Below are positions 10,914-23,400 of a DNA stretch of 64,000 nt, one piece after another; within the stretch, counting starts at the first letter, position 1, and each line of letters starts with the position of its first letter. The notes beneath the pieces are model-generated. The model was not told where the DNA came from. It saw nothing but the letters and a program-made list of their open reading frames with translations, and did no database searches. The stretch spans positions 1-64,000 of the forward strand of contig JASANC010004854.1 of assembly GCA_030248135.1 (NCBI GenBank), written 5' to 3'. Origin of the DNA: Theristus sp. LFF4_11 (lineage: Eukaryota > Nematoda > Chromadorea > Monhysterida > Xyalidae). Made by a program: the position numbers and the translations under genes.

Positions 10914-12491
10914 CATCCGTTCGGAACACGCAACAGATGAACAAAAAACTAACGACTATAAAATGGAGGTGATACCAATAATCAAAATAAAGCTCGTGAG
11001 CCAATAAAAAATTGAAAAGTCTGCTAGCATGCCAGGGAGTAACAATGGAGCAGCAATAATTTTTCCTTTGACGTGATCTGTATTAGGCAAAACAAATGTA
11101 AATTACAAACAATGTAATGTAAACAATGTAATCTTGACGCAAATGAGTAATTTTCGTAATTTATAATTTCACAAGCCATTAGTGGAATTATGGTTTGCCG
11201 TGTGGTTCAATCAAATTTTCTGCCTGAACCCTTGGGACCACACAAATAACACGATTACACATTAAAAATGTAATCGTCCATGGTTACTTTTGATTGGAAT
11301 GTTGTCACACTCACAGGAGAAATTTTCTCGCTGGACTTGGGAAGACTTGGGAAGTCATTTCTTCACACTAAATCGTACTTTTATTTATTGTCTAAGCGCA
11401 AGCATTGCCATGCATTAAGGCTCGGCCTTTAAAATGAAGGCAATCAAAATATAATACCTACATGGTGATACTAGTGATAAAGGCATTGAACTGAAGCAAT
11501 GATTTTAACTGAACTTGTGCCCATTATGCTGATGTTGCATACGTTTCACACACGCGAAATCGAAGGTTGTTATTGTCTGTTGCATTGTGACTTTAATCGT
11601 TTTAGCTGAAGTAACACAACAATTGGGGCCGCAAGTTCTTTAATTGGTCCAACATTCAGTTCAAAATATTGATTCAGTGTTTTGAATGGCAACCAGCCAT
11701 TTTCGTTTTTAACGGTTTTTAAAAGTTTTGGAAACGATATTCTTTGAACATAATTACTTCGGCGTTTGTAAAAGAAAAAAAACGTGTGCTTTGTTTTCTT
11801 TGATCTTGCTTTCAATTGAACGCCGCAAGATGCAACACAATAAACCAACACCATCAGCGTGATGAAATGTTCAGTAGTAAAAGGATTCTTTTACGCATAA
11901 TTTGGGACCATCGCAAAGTAGAAATGGTGCAAGGTGGCTTTTTTCTCGAGGCATTCTCTTTTCTCCAGTAAATACAAAATGCAATGCAAATGAGCCAGGC
12001 TTACACACTAAAATGTACTGTGTAAGGCGGTCAAGAAAAATGCTGCGGATTGGCTGTCCACAAGCTGATAAATAAAAAGTCAACAAAATGCTGAAAGTGG
12101 CACACTAGAAAATTCATAGATGAACGGCATCTCTAGTAATTTATTGCCTGAACATTTAATCCAGGGTGCTATGTAACTAATTATAGAACCTCGGCGGAGA
12201 AACAACAAAAACACCAGCCTAATGCCACATTATTGACTGTGAAAATTGTTGCGCGCGCGGCGTTAAAAAGCAGCGACAGTTGCTTCATGAGCGGCTGTTT
12301 GTCGACACACGTGCGACATCAAACAAACAAACGATGACTCCCGTTTCTAAATCTGCCGATCGTGTAGGTGTGCGTGCGTGCTTTCGAGCAAATATTCGGT
12401 TGAAATCGTTCATGTCACCAATGAGCACTTCCAAGAAACGGGAACTTTACATCGCATTTTACTGAACGGTACGCCTCTCACGGAAAACGCC
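10914..12491. other. Intergenic, no firm gene
   Basis: A/T-rich. One minus-strand ORF (11854-11570, 94 aa) starts VYCVASCGVQLKARSKKTKH, a weak echo of a THAP zinc-finger start, but lacks the later THAP residues; it could be transposon debris. Nothing else stands out. Confidence 0.4.
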
Positions 12492-12692
12492 ATGTTGTTC
12501 GTCGTGGTCGCAGTGATGCGTTCGGCAACTGCACATGCCGCACGCAACGTGATGCACTGTACGAAGGCATGCAGATTGCCGTGTTGCACCGTGAACTGCC
12601 ACGCATGCGCTTCATGCAAACGTGTGTCTCGCCACCAAACGGTCTTGTTTGCTTTCTTGCGCATCCGGTATCGCATGCGCACACAAACGTAA
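12492..12692 (+). CDS. Candidate small secreted Cys-rich peptide, 66 aa
   Basis: Single ORF. MLFVVVAVMRSATAHA is a plausible signal peptide with an A-H-A cleavage site. The following short domain has eight Cys in a CxxxCxxxxCCxxxCxxCxxC-like arrangement (CTKACRLPCCTVNCHACASC). No domain family recognised. It lies in an otherwise gene-poor region, both strands have open frames here, and no neighbouring exon supports it, so it could be chance. Confidence 0.3.
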   Translation: MLFVVVAVMRSATAHAARNVMHCTKACRLPCCTVNCHACASCKRVSRHQTVLFAFLRIRYRMRTQT

Positions 12693-12699
12693 ATTCATG

Positions 12700-14330
12700 A
12701 TTAGTGTGCGTATGGAAGCGCGAGAAAGTCAATGTCGAGGAAACAGTAGAAAAGCGGACGGCCGTTTCCGCGTACATGTCTCCTGCGAAGAAGGCGCAAG
12801 TCTATCACTATGAATTCCCCTGGAATATCCCCTGCATATGTATGTGTCGCTCAGCGGAATCTCCGACAGCAACTGAAAATCGCAACTGAAAATATTATAT
12901 TTATGCTAAAGACGAAATTCCAATAGAAAAAGGCAGGGAAAAACACGGTGAGAACGATTTTTTCATAACGATTTTTGACTTTTCTTGTCGCCGCGCAATG
13001 GAAGAATGGCCACCGGAAACTAGCGATTTCTGCGTCAGCGCAAGCATTAGATTTGCCTGTGTGCGTTTTTCGCAAAGGTGATAAAAGTGCGTGGTTGGTT
13101 GCCATTTGTCATGCATGGCATGTTGACGTGTGCCACCGCGCGTAATTATAAGTTACTTTCGAACGGATGTATGTTTTGAAAGACTGGAGACAGGGGTGAA
13201 TTAGAGCTCGAAATTCCATGCAAAATCATTTCCAGAATTTTTAAAAGCTGCAGAATAAAATCAAGAGGCTGGCCAGGATATGCGTTTGGGACCAACCAAC
13301 CAATCGACGCTGTGATCACCACCATCGTGCCGTGCACCAGTGGTTGGTCACCGTACGACTGATTTCCATGCAATATTGTCCCCAAAAACGCATTTCTGGA
13401 GCTTCTTAGGCTTGCGCGGTGCCCACTGGCGTATCTGCATTGAACAGTTGAAAGGAACACGCAAGCACTTGCGAAGCCTTTGCAGGATGAATACCCTCTA
13501 TAAAGTACCCTTTCTGAGCCGCCGCAGGTTTGTCTTGTTCCTTCTGAAAGGCCTACGTTCAGCCGCCTTTGCTTTGTGCTTGCTGAATTCTTTGCTAAGT
13601 TGTTATCATTGTGATTTCAGGTTACCAAGAGTTGAACTGCAGCAAATGAAACAACTGCACGCTCGGAACGCTCAATGCGTACCCTAAAATGTGATGCTAC
13701 TTTAAGGACACAAAAATGCAGTACCATTTCTTGCTGTGATAAAGATTTTTTATTAGAACGCACTATAAAATATCACAAAAAACTGAAGATCAGAAAAAAC
13801 AAAAAATGAGAACATCCACACAGCGAATTCAATCTGTTTCAGCATAATAAAAAGGAACAATACTCTGAAATCGGAATCACGTTGTCTGAGAGCACAATCG
13901 CAAAAAAAAAAATTCGAGCCGCGAATATTTTTTTTAAAAGCAGAAACAAAAATTGAAAGACAAACAAAAAACAATTGAAGAACAAAAATATCACATTGGG
14001 CGCATAAAACTGCGTTATTGCTTCACGAAAACGTTCCATTACAACAATCAGAAAAACGTAAAACGTGAAGCAAAAGGTAATTGAAGCAAAAGCTGATGTT
14101 ATGAAAATGCAATCAACAATAAAAATGTGGAAAAAATCACAAGCCGCTTTGCCGAGTGGTGCGATGCTGTCTGAAAATATTGACAATCACGAATGTTAGA
14201 TCAACATTTTTCGTCATGTTGATATGATCATGGTATTAGATATTACGTGCATTTTTGCAGAACGAATCTGTGTCTTCACGAAGTCTGTGTTTTCAAGACC
14301 GGCAGGGCCAGGCGATATGATCTACACGGT
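12700..14330. other. Intergenic, no gene supported
   Basis: Several short ORFs on both strands (for example plus 13340-13687) without clear domains, signal peptides or splice context. 13745-14180 is strongly A/T-rich. Confidence 0.4.
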
Positions 14331-14432
14331 ATGATCTTTTATTTTGGTCAAGAGAGTCAATGCGTGCATAGATCGGCGCGTGAATTCAAAATAGGCCAAG
14401 TCAATCCGAGTAAACGCATCGAGTCGTAAAAA
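14331..14432. repeat. MITE family C, partial copy
   Basis: ATCTTTTATTTTGGTCA, then a GAGTCAATGCG-type end and a shortened interior ending CGCATCGAGTCG. It lies just downstream of the stop of the CBM14 gene. Confidence 0.55.
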
Positions 14433-14446
14433 TTTTTATAAAAAAG

Positions 14447-17400
14447 TCAGCGACGTAGGCGTTCAGACGACACAAACCAGCACTGGAAGCCAGGCGCCAG
14501 CTGTCGACACTGACTGGTGGCGAGGTCGAACGCGAAGCCTGCAGTGCAGCGGAACGTCCAGAGGCTGTCGCCCTCCTCGCAGTAGTAGTACAGCGCGCAG
14601 TTGCTCGCGTGCGCGTAGTAGCCGATCGGGCGGTTCGCGCACGAGAACGCCGGCTCTGGAGACAATGTAACAGTTCTCAGATGTGCGATGAGGTTTCTTC
14701 GATTGAGAATGCGGAAGAGTTTTGTAAGAAGTCTGTGGTTGGAGGTTTGTTTCGAGAATGAAGAGTTCGTGACGGGAAACGTTTCTCAAAGCGTGCTGTG
14801 TTTGTGGCTGCCTTTGTGCGAGTCAGACCGGTCAGCTTTTTTAAACAGGATACAGAGCTGCATTTAGCATTTGATTTCAACCAAGCCAAATCAGTTGTTG
14901 CACTACGACGAGGAAACACACATACACAAACCGGGTGGTGGCGGCGGCGGTGGCGTGGGCGCCGGCGGCGGGAACGTGCGACGTGTGCGCGGTGGCGGCG
15001 GGGGCTGCGTCGCTGTAAACAGAGGCACGCTTTCAGTGAAGTGTTCGAATCAATGTGGTCGACACCACATAGAGTTAAGACTGTATAGTGGTGGGTCGTT
15101 CATGCGCGTATAATGCGTGCCCCGTTTAATGTGTCTGTGACACATATCGAATAACTAAATGACTTCCGTTGCTGTGTTCCACGCACGAACACATCGGCTT
15201 CACGTGTCACCGGTGTCAGTGCGTTTGTGTGTGTGACCGTGTGACTGCCGAAGCAAACCACCAACGTGGCTCAGTGACGGGCACGTCCGGCACGAAGCTG
15301 GCGCATCTCGCGACCGTCTGCTGCGCGCGACAGCCGTTCACGTCGAGGTCGAAGCCGAGACCGGGCGGACACTGGAACGTCCACAGGCTGTTGCCCTCCT
15401 CGCAGTAGTAGTACAGGGCGCAGTTGGCCGGGTCCGTGCGGTACTGGCCGACTTCGAGACCGTCGCACGAGAACACAGCTGGTGGGGCTACACGGCAAAA
15501 AAACGGGGTGTTTTGGGGTTGATGCGGAGAATGGATATCTGAAAGCTATTGAATAACGTGATAGCGGGTTTCCGGAAGTTTGTGAAAATGCAGTTTGGTT
15601 GTTCCGTTCTTCTTTGTCATCAAAAAAATGCAAACCACCACAAACCCGCGGCCGTTGTTGGTGGGGCCGGCGGTGGCGGCGGCTGCGTGGTGCTTGGTGG
15701 GCGCGTTCGTGGGGCACGTGGCGGAGCGGGAGCTACAAAAAACAACGTTTTTGATTTCACAGTTTCACATCTGAAGATTTTCATGATAATCAGATACACG
15801 CAGAACACGTGCGTCGCGGCACAACTGCGTGCAGCAGTGTGTCAAACGCATATGCAAACAAACGTGTCAGCGCGCACACAAAAACACGACAGAAAAAAAC
15901 ACGAGAACACGCACTCCTCGGCGGCGGCGGGAACGTGCGGCGGGTGTGAATGACGGGCGGTGATGGCGGTGGAGGCGGAGGTGCGGTCACAATGACGGGC
16001 GGTGGTGGACGGGTCTGAACCGGTGGGGGCGGCGGCGGCACGCGGTACGGGCACACGTTGTCCGCCGGACGACACGCTCCGTAGGCGGCATCGTAGCGCG
16101 GTCGCTCATCGCTGGCGCACCGCACCTGAAAACGGGCTTTGGTGTGAAGTGTGTAAAACAGTGCAACTGCGAAACAAAATGTAGTAAAAAATTTCGACTG
16201 CCGTTTTGGGTAGAACAACTTTGCGTGCGACGAAATGTGAATTCTGAAGGAAACAGTTCCCGCAGAGCGTACCGTGTACTCGCGACCATTCAGACAGACC
16301 ACCGCTGATCGACAATCGGTCGGGTGCGCGTAGATGCCGGGCGCGTAGAAGCCGCAGAAACTGCTCGGGTCTGCAATGACGGTTTGAAACGAGGACGGGT
16401 AACTTGAGTTTGTTTCTTCGATCGAAAAAGCTCCGCTCAACACGGACATGTTCAATTGGTAGGGTCGTTCAATGATGTAGTGCTAGATCAAAAACTGGGA
16501 GAACCGGCGGAAAACGCACAATCGAATGCATTCATGGAATCAGCCAGGTCACAATTTTTCACCACCACAAATGAGAGCTGCACGGGAGGCATAGACGTGC
16601 ACGGGAGCCATTTTTATGTCTGTTCCCGAAACGTAGCCAAACCGACCAAAAGGGCGTAACCAGGCAGGTGATATTGCCGAATGGACGAAAGACGTATGAT
16701 CTGTTCCAATGCCTGTGTTCCAAACGGCCAACATGCCCGTTCCTGGTTAGGCGTGTCACGCATGACAGGCACCCGTGCATAGTAACCAAAAAACAAAAAA
16801 CACACTCACTGGCCGGCGGCTGGGTGACGGGCGGCGACGGCGGTGAGGCACATCCGGCGACCAGCGATCGCTCGCGGCAGCTGTTCACAGTGAGATCGAA
16901 CGCGCTGCCCGGCGCGCACTGGAACGTCCAGAGGCTGTCGCCCTGCTCGCAGAAGTAGTAGACCGCGCAGTCGCTGTTGTGCCGGTAGTAGCCGATCGGC
17001 TGGCCGGTGCACGTGAACTCGTCGTCTGAATCACGTGAAGCGTAACACGGCAAAAACCGTATTACCTCTATTAAACCCCCCCCAAAAATAAACCCCCCCC
17101 CCCCCCAAAAAAACCCCCCCAAAAAAACCCCCCCGGGGGGGGGGGGGGGTACACACCCCAAACAAAAAAAAACACAAAAAAAAGGGGGGGGGGGGGGGGG
17201 GGGGGGATGAGGGGGGCCAGGGGGGGGGGGGGTGTTATGGGGGGGGGGGGGGTAGGGGTGGGGGCGGGGGGTTGGGGGGTGGCCCCCCCCGGGTACTTGC
17301 ATGTCAAGTTTAGAATAAGCAAAACAAAACTTCGAACTTTCACTCCACCACGCCCAACCACAGAAATGGCCCAGTACCCTTAAAAAGTGGAAGGTTTTAC

Positions 17401-20400
17401 ATGACACGTCCATTGGTGCCTCCAGGAATTCGATTTTGACAAAATTGTTATCCTTGCAGCCAACATTTCCGGTAGGCAAACCGCAAAACAAAAAAAAAAC
17501 GAAATGTGGCGAAACAAAAAAAAACGAAATGTGGCGAAACAAAAAAAAACGACCGCAAAAGCGCAAACGCAAGCGCACGCACGCCCGTTTACCGGAGGGT
17601 CGCGTGCCGCACGGTGCGCTGACTTCGTGCGCGGGTCGGCACGCGCTGCGGATCGGATCGAACACGTCGCCGGCGTCGCAGCGCGTCTCGAATGGCTCCT
17701 GCGCGAGGCAGAGCACGTAGCGGGCGCAGTCGAGCGGGTAGAAGCCGTCGATGAGACCGAGGCACGCGTTGGCGACCGCGGTCAGATCAACGAACCCGGG
17801 GCAGCCGACGACGTTCTCCGGGTAGAGGCAGGCGTTTTGCACGCTGCAACCGAATGCTCATTGCGAAGTTTGTTTTCGAAACTTTTTTTTTTGAATTAGC
17901 TGGCTCTTTGAGCAAGCAACTGCGTTGAAAGACATTTTACCTGAAAACTGACCGCGTGTTCGGTAACATGAATTCTCAGAATATGTCCAAAACCTAATCC
18001 TATACAAAGCCTAAATAAACATTATCTAAAAATGCGGGAGACGCATATAAAAGGAGGAATATGACCTTGTGTAAGCAGTGAAAGACTTGGCTCGACAACG
18101 CTTTTCAAGTCTCTGATGTGGTACACACGGATACAAGTACATAAGAGTTATATTTTTGCGCCGCGTTTGTTGTTTAAAAGCTTGCTGAAAAGCGAAAAAC
18201 GTTGAAGTTATTTTTCAATTGTCCTCTTCAGTTTAGTCTAAAATCACACCATGTGCGAAATTCTGTAAATTCTGTGCAAAAACAGAAACATCAGAAATTG
18301 CAAAATATTGCTGCATGTAGCTTTATCGTTGTTGTTGTTGTTGTTGTTTTGTTGGGATTTTTAGGCGATGTTTTTAGCCAGGGCTAACCCAGAGAAGCGT
18401 ACAGAACGCCATTGAGTAGGGCGCCCATCGAGTTTTCTCTGTCATTAAGTGCCTACATACCCCTCGGCGGGGCTCGATCCCCCGAGCGCACAGACTGTAG
18501 TCTAACGCACTACCACCAGGCCACGAGGGTGACAATTGTTGTTGTTGCTAACGTACGCACCGCTGTGCATACAGCAGCACCAGTGCAAAAAGTGTTGTCT
18601 TCCGTTGATTTTCACCCTTTTTACCAAACTCTTGTGAGAGGATAAACCGGTGAGTCATTGCCACAGAAGGAGACCTTGCGTGTCCCAACGCCTCTGCGAT
18701 ACACTTTGTGCAAACCAGTGTCAGCGATCTAAAGTCTGATCGTTATTTTAGTGGTTTTAGTGGTCGCTAAATGCTAGAAAAAAAACAAATGTGAAAGTGT
18801 CATTTGTCTATAATGTACGAGGGTTGCCACTTGCAACCGAAATAAAGAATAAACGGCGCAAAAATATGACTCTTATGTACTTGTATCCGTGTGTACCACA
18901 TCAGAGACTTGAAAAGCGTTGTCGAGCCAAGTCTTTCACTGCTTACACAAGGTCATATTCCTCCTTTTATATGCGTCTCCCGCATTTTTAGATAATATTC
19001 TGACTTTTACATAAGCCGCGAAGGTCGGACCAAAATCACAATACGTTGGTCACACATTCTTCTAAACCCCGGACAACTCAGGTTTTTTCATTTTTCGTTT
19101 TTAGGCCAATTTCGCCCATGCTATTTCTACGGCCAATTCCCCAAAATCGTCACGATTCAGTACCTAGAATTGCTCACATAAGAAAACTGATCCAAAAGCC
19201 GTGATCGGCGCATTGAATAACCTGGAAAACACAGTTTTCTTGTTTTTCATTTCTGGACCGGTTTCACTAAATTCCACGGCCGATTCGCCCGAAATCGTCA
19301 CGATTCGGTATCTAAAGTTGCTCACGTAAGAAAACTAACCCAAAATCTGTTATCAGCGCATTGAATTACCCTTGAAAACACAGTTTTCTTGTTTTTCATT
19401 TTTGGACCGATTTCGCCAATTTCCACGGCCGATTCGCCCGAAATCGTACCGATTCAGTACCTAGAATTGCTCACATAAGAAAACTAACCCAGAATCCGTG
19501 ATCAGCGCATTGAATTACCATGGAAAACACCGTTTTTTTTGTTTTTCATTTCTGGACCGGTTTCGCCAACTTCCACGGCCGATTCGCCCGAAATCGTCAC
19601 GATTCAGTATCTAGAGTTGCTCACATAAAAAAACTAACTCAAAATCCGTGATCAGCGCATTGAATTACCCTGGAAAACACCATTTTCCTGTTTTTCGTTT
19701 CTAGACCGTTTTCGCCAATTTCCACGGCCGATTCGGCCGAAATCGTCACGATTCAGCATCTAAAGTTGCTCACGGAAGAAAACTAACCCAAAATCCGTGA
19801 TCAGCGCATTGAATTACCCTGGAAAACACCCTTTTCTTGTTTTTCGTTTCTAGACCGTTTTCGCCAATTTCCACGGCCGATTCGGCCGAAATCGTCACGA
19901 TTCAGCATCTAAAGTTGCTCACGTAAGAAAACTAACCCAAAATCCGTGATCAGCGCATTGAATTACCCTGGAAAACACCCTTTTCTTGTTTTTCGTTTCT
20001 AGACAGATTTCGCCCGTTTCCACGGCCGATTCGCCCGAAATCGTCACGATTCAGCATCTAAAATTGCTCACGTAAGAAAACTAACCCAAAATCCGTGATA
20101 AGCGCATTGAATTACCGTGGAAAACACCATTTTCTTGTTTTTAGTTTCTAGACCGATTTCGCCAATTTCCACGGCCGATTCGCCCGAAATCGTCACGATT
20201 CAGCATCTAAAGTTGTTCGCGTAACAAAACTAACCCAAAATCCGTGATCAGCGCATTGAATTACCCTGGAAAACACCCTTTTCTTGTTTTTCGTTTCTAG
20301 ACCGATTTCGCCAATTTCCACGCCCGATTCGCCCGAAATCGTCACGATTCAGCACCTAAAGTTGCTCACGTAAGAAAACTAACCCAAAATTCGTGATCAG

Positions 20401-23400
20401 CGCATTGAATTACCCTGGAAAACACAATTTTCTTGTTTTTCGTTTCTAGACCGATTTCGCCAATTTACACGGCCGATTCGCCCGAAATCGTCACGATTCA
20501 GCATCTAAAGTTGCTCACGTAAGAAAACTAACCCAAAATCCGTGATCAGCGCATTGAATTACCCTGGAAAACACCCTATTCTTGTTTTTCGTTTCTAGAC
20601 TGATTTCGCCAATTTCCACGGCCGATTCGCCCGAAATCGTCACGATTCAGCATCTAAAGTTGCTCACGTAAGAAAACTAACCCAAAATCCGTGATCAGCG
20701 CATTGAATTACCCTGGAAAACACCATTTTCTTGTTTTTCGTTTCTAGACCGATTTCGCCAATTTCCACGGCCGATTCGCCCGAAATCGTCACGATTCAGC
20801 ATCTAAAGTTGCTCACGTAAGAAAACTAACCCAAAATCCGTGATCAGCGCATTGAATTACCCTGGAAAACATCTTTTTCTTGTTTTTCGTTTCCGGACCG
20901 ATTTCGCCAATTTCGACGATCGATTCGCCCGAAATCGTCACGATTCAGCATCTAGAGTTGCTCACATAAGAAAACTAACCCAGAATCCGTGATCAGCGCA
21001 TTGAATTACTACGGACTAGACTTTTTTCCTACTATTTTTCGCAGCTCAGACAAAATTTGTAAGAGTGAAAAACTGATACCCAGTCAAAATGCTACGAACT
21101 TTCAAAGAATGCTCAATTTTGACGAAAAAAATGCCCGGAAATTTTTCTCAATCTAGATGAAATTGCCCCAGGAAACATTTTTGTTGAGTGAAGGTCGCAG
21201 GTAAAAATTGAAAGGGCGCAAAAAAATTAACTAAATTTTCAAAAAATACGGATGAAATTACCCTAGGAAACATTTTTGTTCAACTGTGAAAGTGTCCCAG
21301 CTGAAAATTGAAAGGGCGAACACTTAAAACCAGGTGAAAACCCTCCGAACAATTAAAAATGCCCAATTTTTACCCAAAAACAGGGTCGGGGTAAAAAATT
21401 AACCCAATTTTCAAAATCTCCGGGTGGAATTACCCCAGGGAACATTTTTGTTCGACTGTGAAAGTGTCGCAGGCAAAAATTGAAAGGGCGAACACATGTT
21501 GATTACATACCTGAAAAAAAAGGACAAAGGGAAAGAAGTAACACTGTTTTCAGAATAGGTTTTTCGTGTCTACAGCGTATGAAAAGTAGTCGGATAAAAA
21601 TTTTTTCGCGGCTCCAAGCACAACTTTGGGTGTTCGTTTCGTGTGCACGGAACCAAGTTTGTGGCTTATACTATGCTCGCAGGACGCAGCGAGCAAATTT
21701 GAAAAAAGCGCGCGAGGGGATAACGGCTCATATTATGCGTGATGCGCTGTCCGCTCGCTGGCGCTCGCTCGCGCATCCGCATGATAATCCTGATCCTAAA
21801 TTTAGCCCTAAGCCTGAGCCAAGCCTTTTTTAGAAGTGCGGTGCATAAGAAAATAGGTGCACGTGACCACTCTAGGAAAGGAAATCCGTTCTATAATTTT
21901 CCTAATCATGTTTAATCATGTAAGATTAGGAAAACACACTGAATAAGGACTTTCAAGGATACAAAGGCATCCTTTCAAGGATACAAAGGCATCGGACAGC
22001 AACAACAGAAACGAAAACAAAGGCAACATACGCCGCGCATGCACGCAGCTCTGGACCGCACGTTTCGTCCAGCCGTTTTCCACTACTGATTGAATAATTT
22101 CCAAAAAAAAACAATCGCTCGCGAACAAAATGAACAAAGCGAAACCTGCTGAATCGCAGTGCAGCCGGGCACGTCTCCGCATAGGCGACGCCGTTCGAGC
22201 ACACGTAGAACAGCTCGGAGCACGTGGCCGACTCGTAGTTGCCGTCCGCGCGACCGGCGCAGTTGAACTGGACGCCTGCGTGCGTACAACGATGTCTTTT
22301 AGCACCGCATATTTTTTTTTGTTGCGATATAAAGATGGGAAGAATGCCTGCCATCTGCTTTAAAAAGTAGGAAGACTGTCGCCTCTTTCAAAAAAAAACA
22401 GACAACGATAGAAACGCGAAAGCCGCAGTTCGAACCCATGAATGCAATTCGTAAAAGTCCATAGGTCTCAAAAAGAGACCCCAACACATGTCCAACCAGT
22501 GCGCGAATTTTTGAAATACAATCCGATCAAGGAACGGTCGCTTCCCAACCCAAAACAGGAACAAGAAACAACAACTGCATTCCGGATTGTCCCAGACCCA
22601 AAATGCCGAGTCAGTGATGTTCGGAAACGACAAATTCGATTCCCCGGAGTCTTTGACCTGCCGAATAAGACTCATCCAACAAAGCACAACCCACAAAGGC
22701 TCACTCGGCACAGCGGCGGGCGCGTACGTGGTCGTGCTGGGCGGCTCGGTCGGTCGACCACCGCAGGCGGGCACGTAGATCGGCGAGAGACAGCGATCGA
22801 CGGTGACGTCGTAGACCAACGAGGCGACGGCGCACTGGAACTGGTAGGCACGTCCGTTCGAGCAGCCGTAGTAGACCGTGGAGCACGCCTGTGCTGGGTC
22901 CGGCTGACGGTAGTTCTCGTCCGCGCGACAGTGGATGCCTGCAAATGGCAACAGTGAACAAGCTCGTGAAATGGGTTGCCACGTTTTGTGATCATCCCGC
23001 AAATCAGGCCTGTCTGTGCGCCATAAGTGTGTTCGAAGAGCAGAAAGCCCATTTTCTGCTGCTGTACACACATCGTTTTAGGATTTTACGTTTTAAAGAA
23101 AAGCCTGTCAGGACATGATGATTTTTGAAGGCTTTCAAACATTGCGTTCGACTATCCTGAAACGCGGAGTGAATCGGTCAAAACATAAAAACACTGGCAG
23201 AGAAGGCTGGCAATTGGTTGGCAATGACATGATGACAACAGCAAGGCGCTAGGTTCACAGGTTCACTGACGACCCACCGACCACTTTTAAAGCCAGAAAC
23301 AGATGAGAAACGAAATTTAAAAATAACACAGAAGACAAAAAGAATCAAAAGAAAACAAGGTGACCGGGCGGCGGCGCGACCGTCGTGGTCACCGGGGGCA

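Noticed and set aside
11570..11854. THAP-domain gene
   Set aside because: Only the first C-x-x-x-C start resembles THAP; the downstream Trp, Cys-x-x-His and AVPTIF-type residues are missing.
13340..13690. Possible ribosomal-protein-like pseudogene with basic residues on either strand
   Set aside because: No run of residues aligned convincingly to any ribosomal protein I could recall; no splice or start context.
16559..17842. One 427-aa minus-strand ORF spanning two CBM14 domains
   Set aside because: It runs through the homopolymer tract and intronic sequence; splice sites at 17593 and 17025 explain the two real exons.
18455..18536. A functional tRNA gene on the minus strand
   Set aside because: A-box and B-box likeness is present but the anticodon stem is mismatched and the acceptor stem does not pair; better explained as a SINE head.
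19110..21010. CRISPR-like repeat array
   Set aside because: Units are contiguous 149-bp tandem repeats without unique spacers, in eukaryotic DNA.
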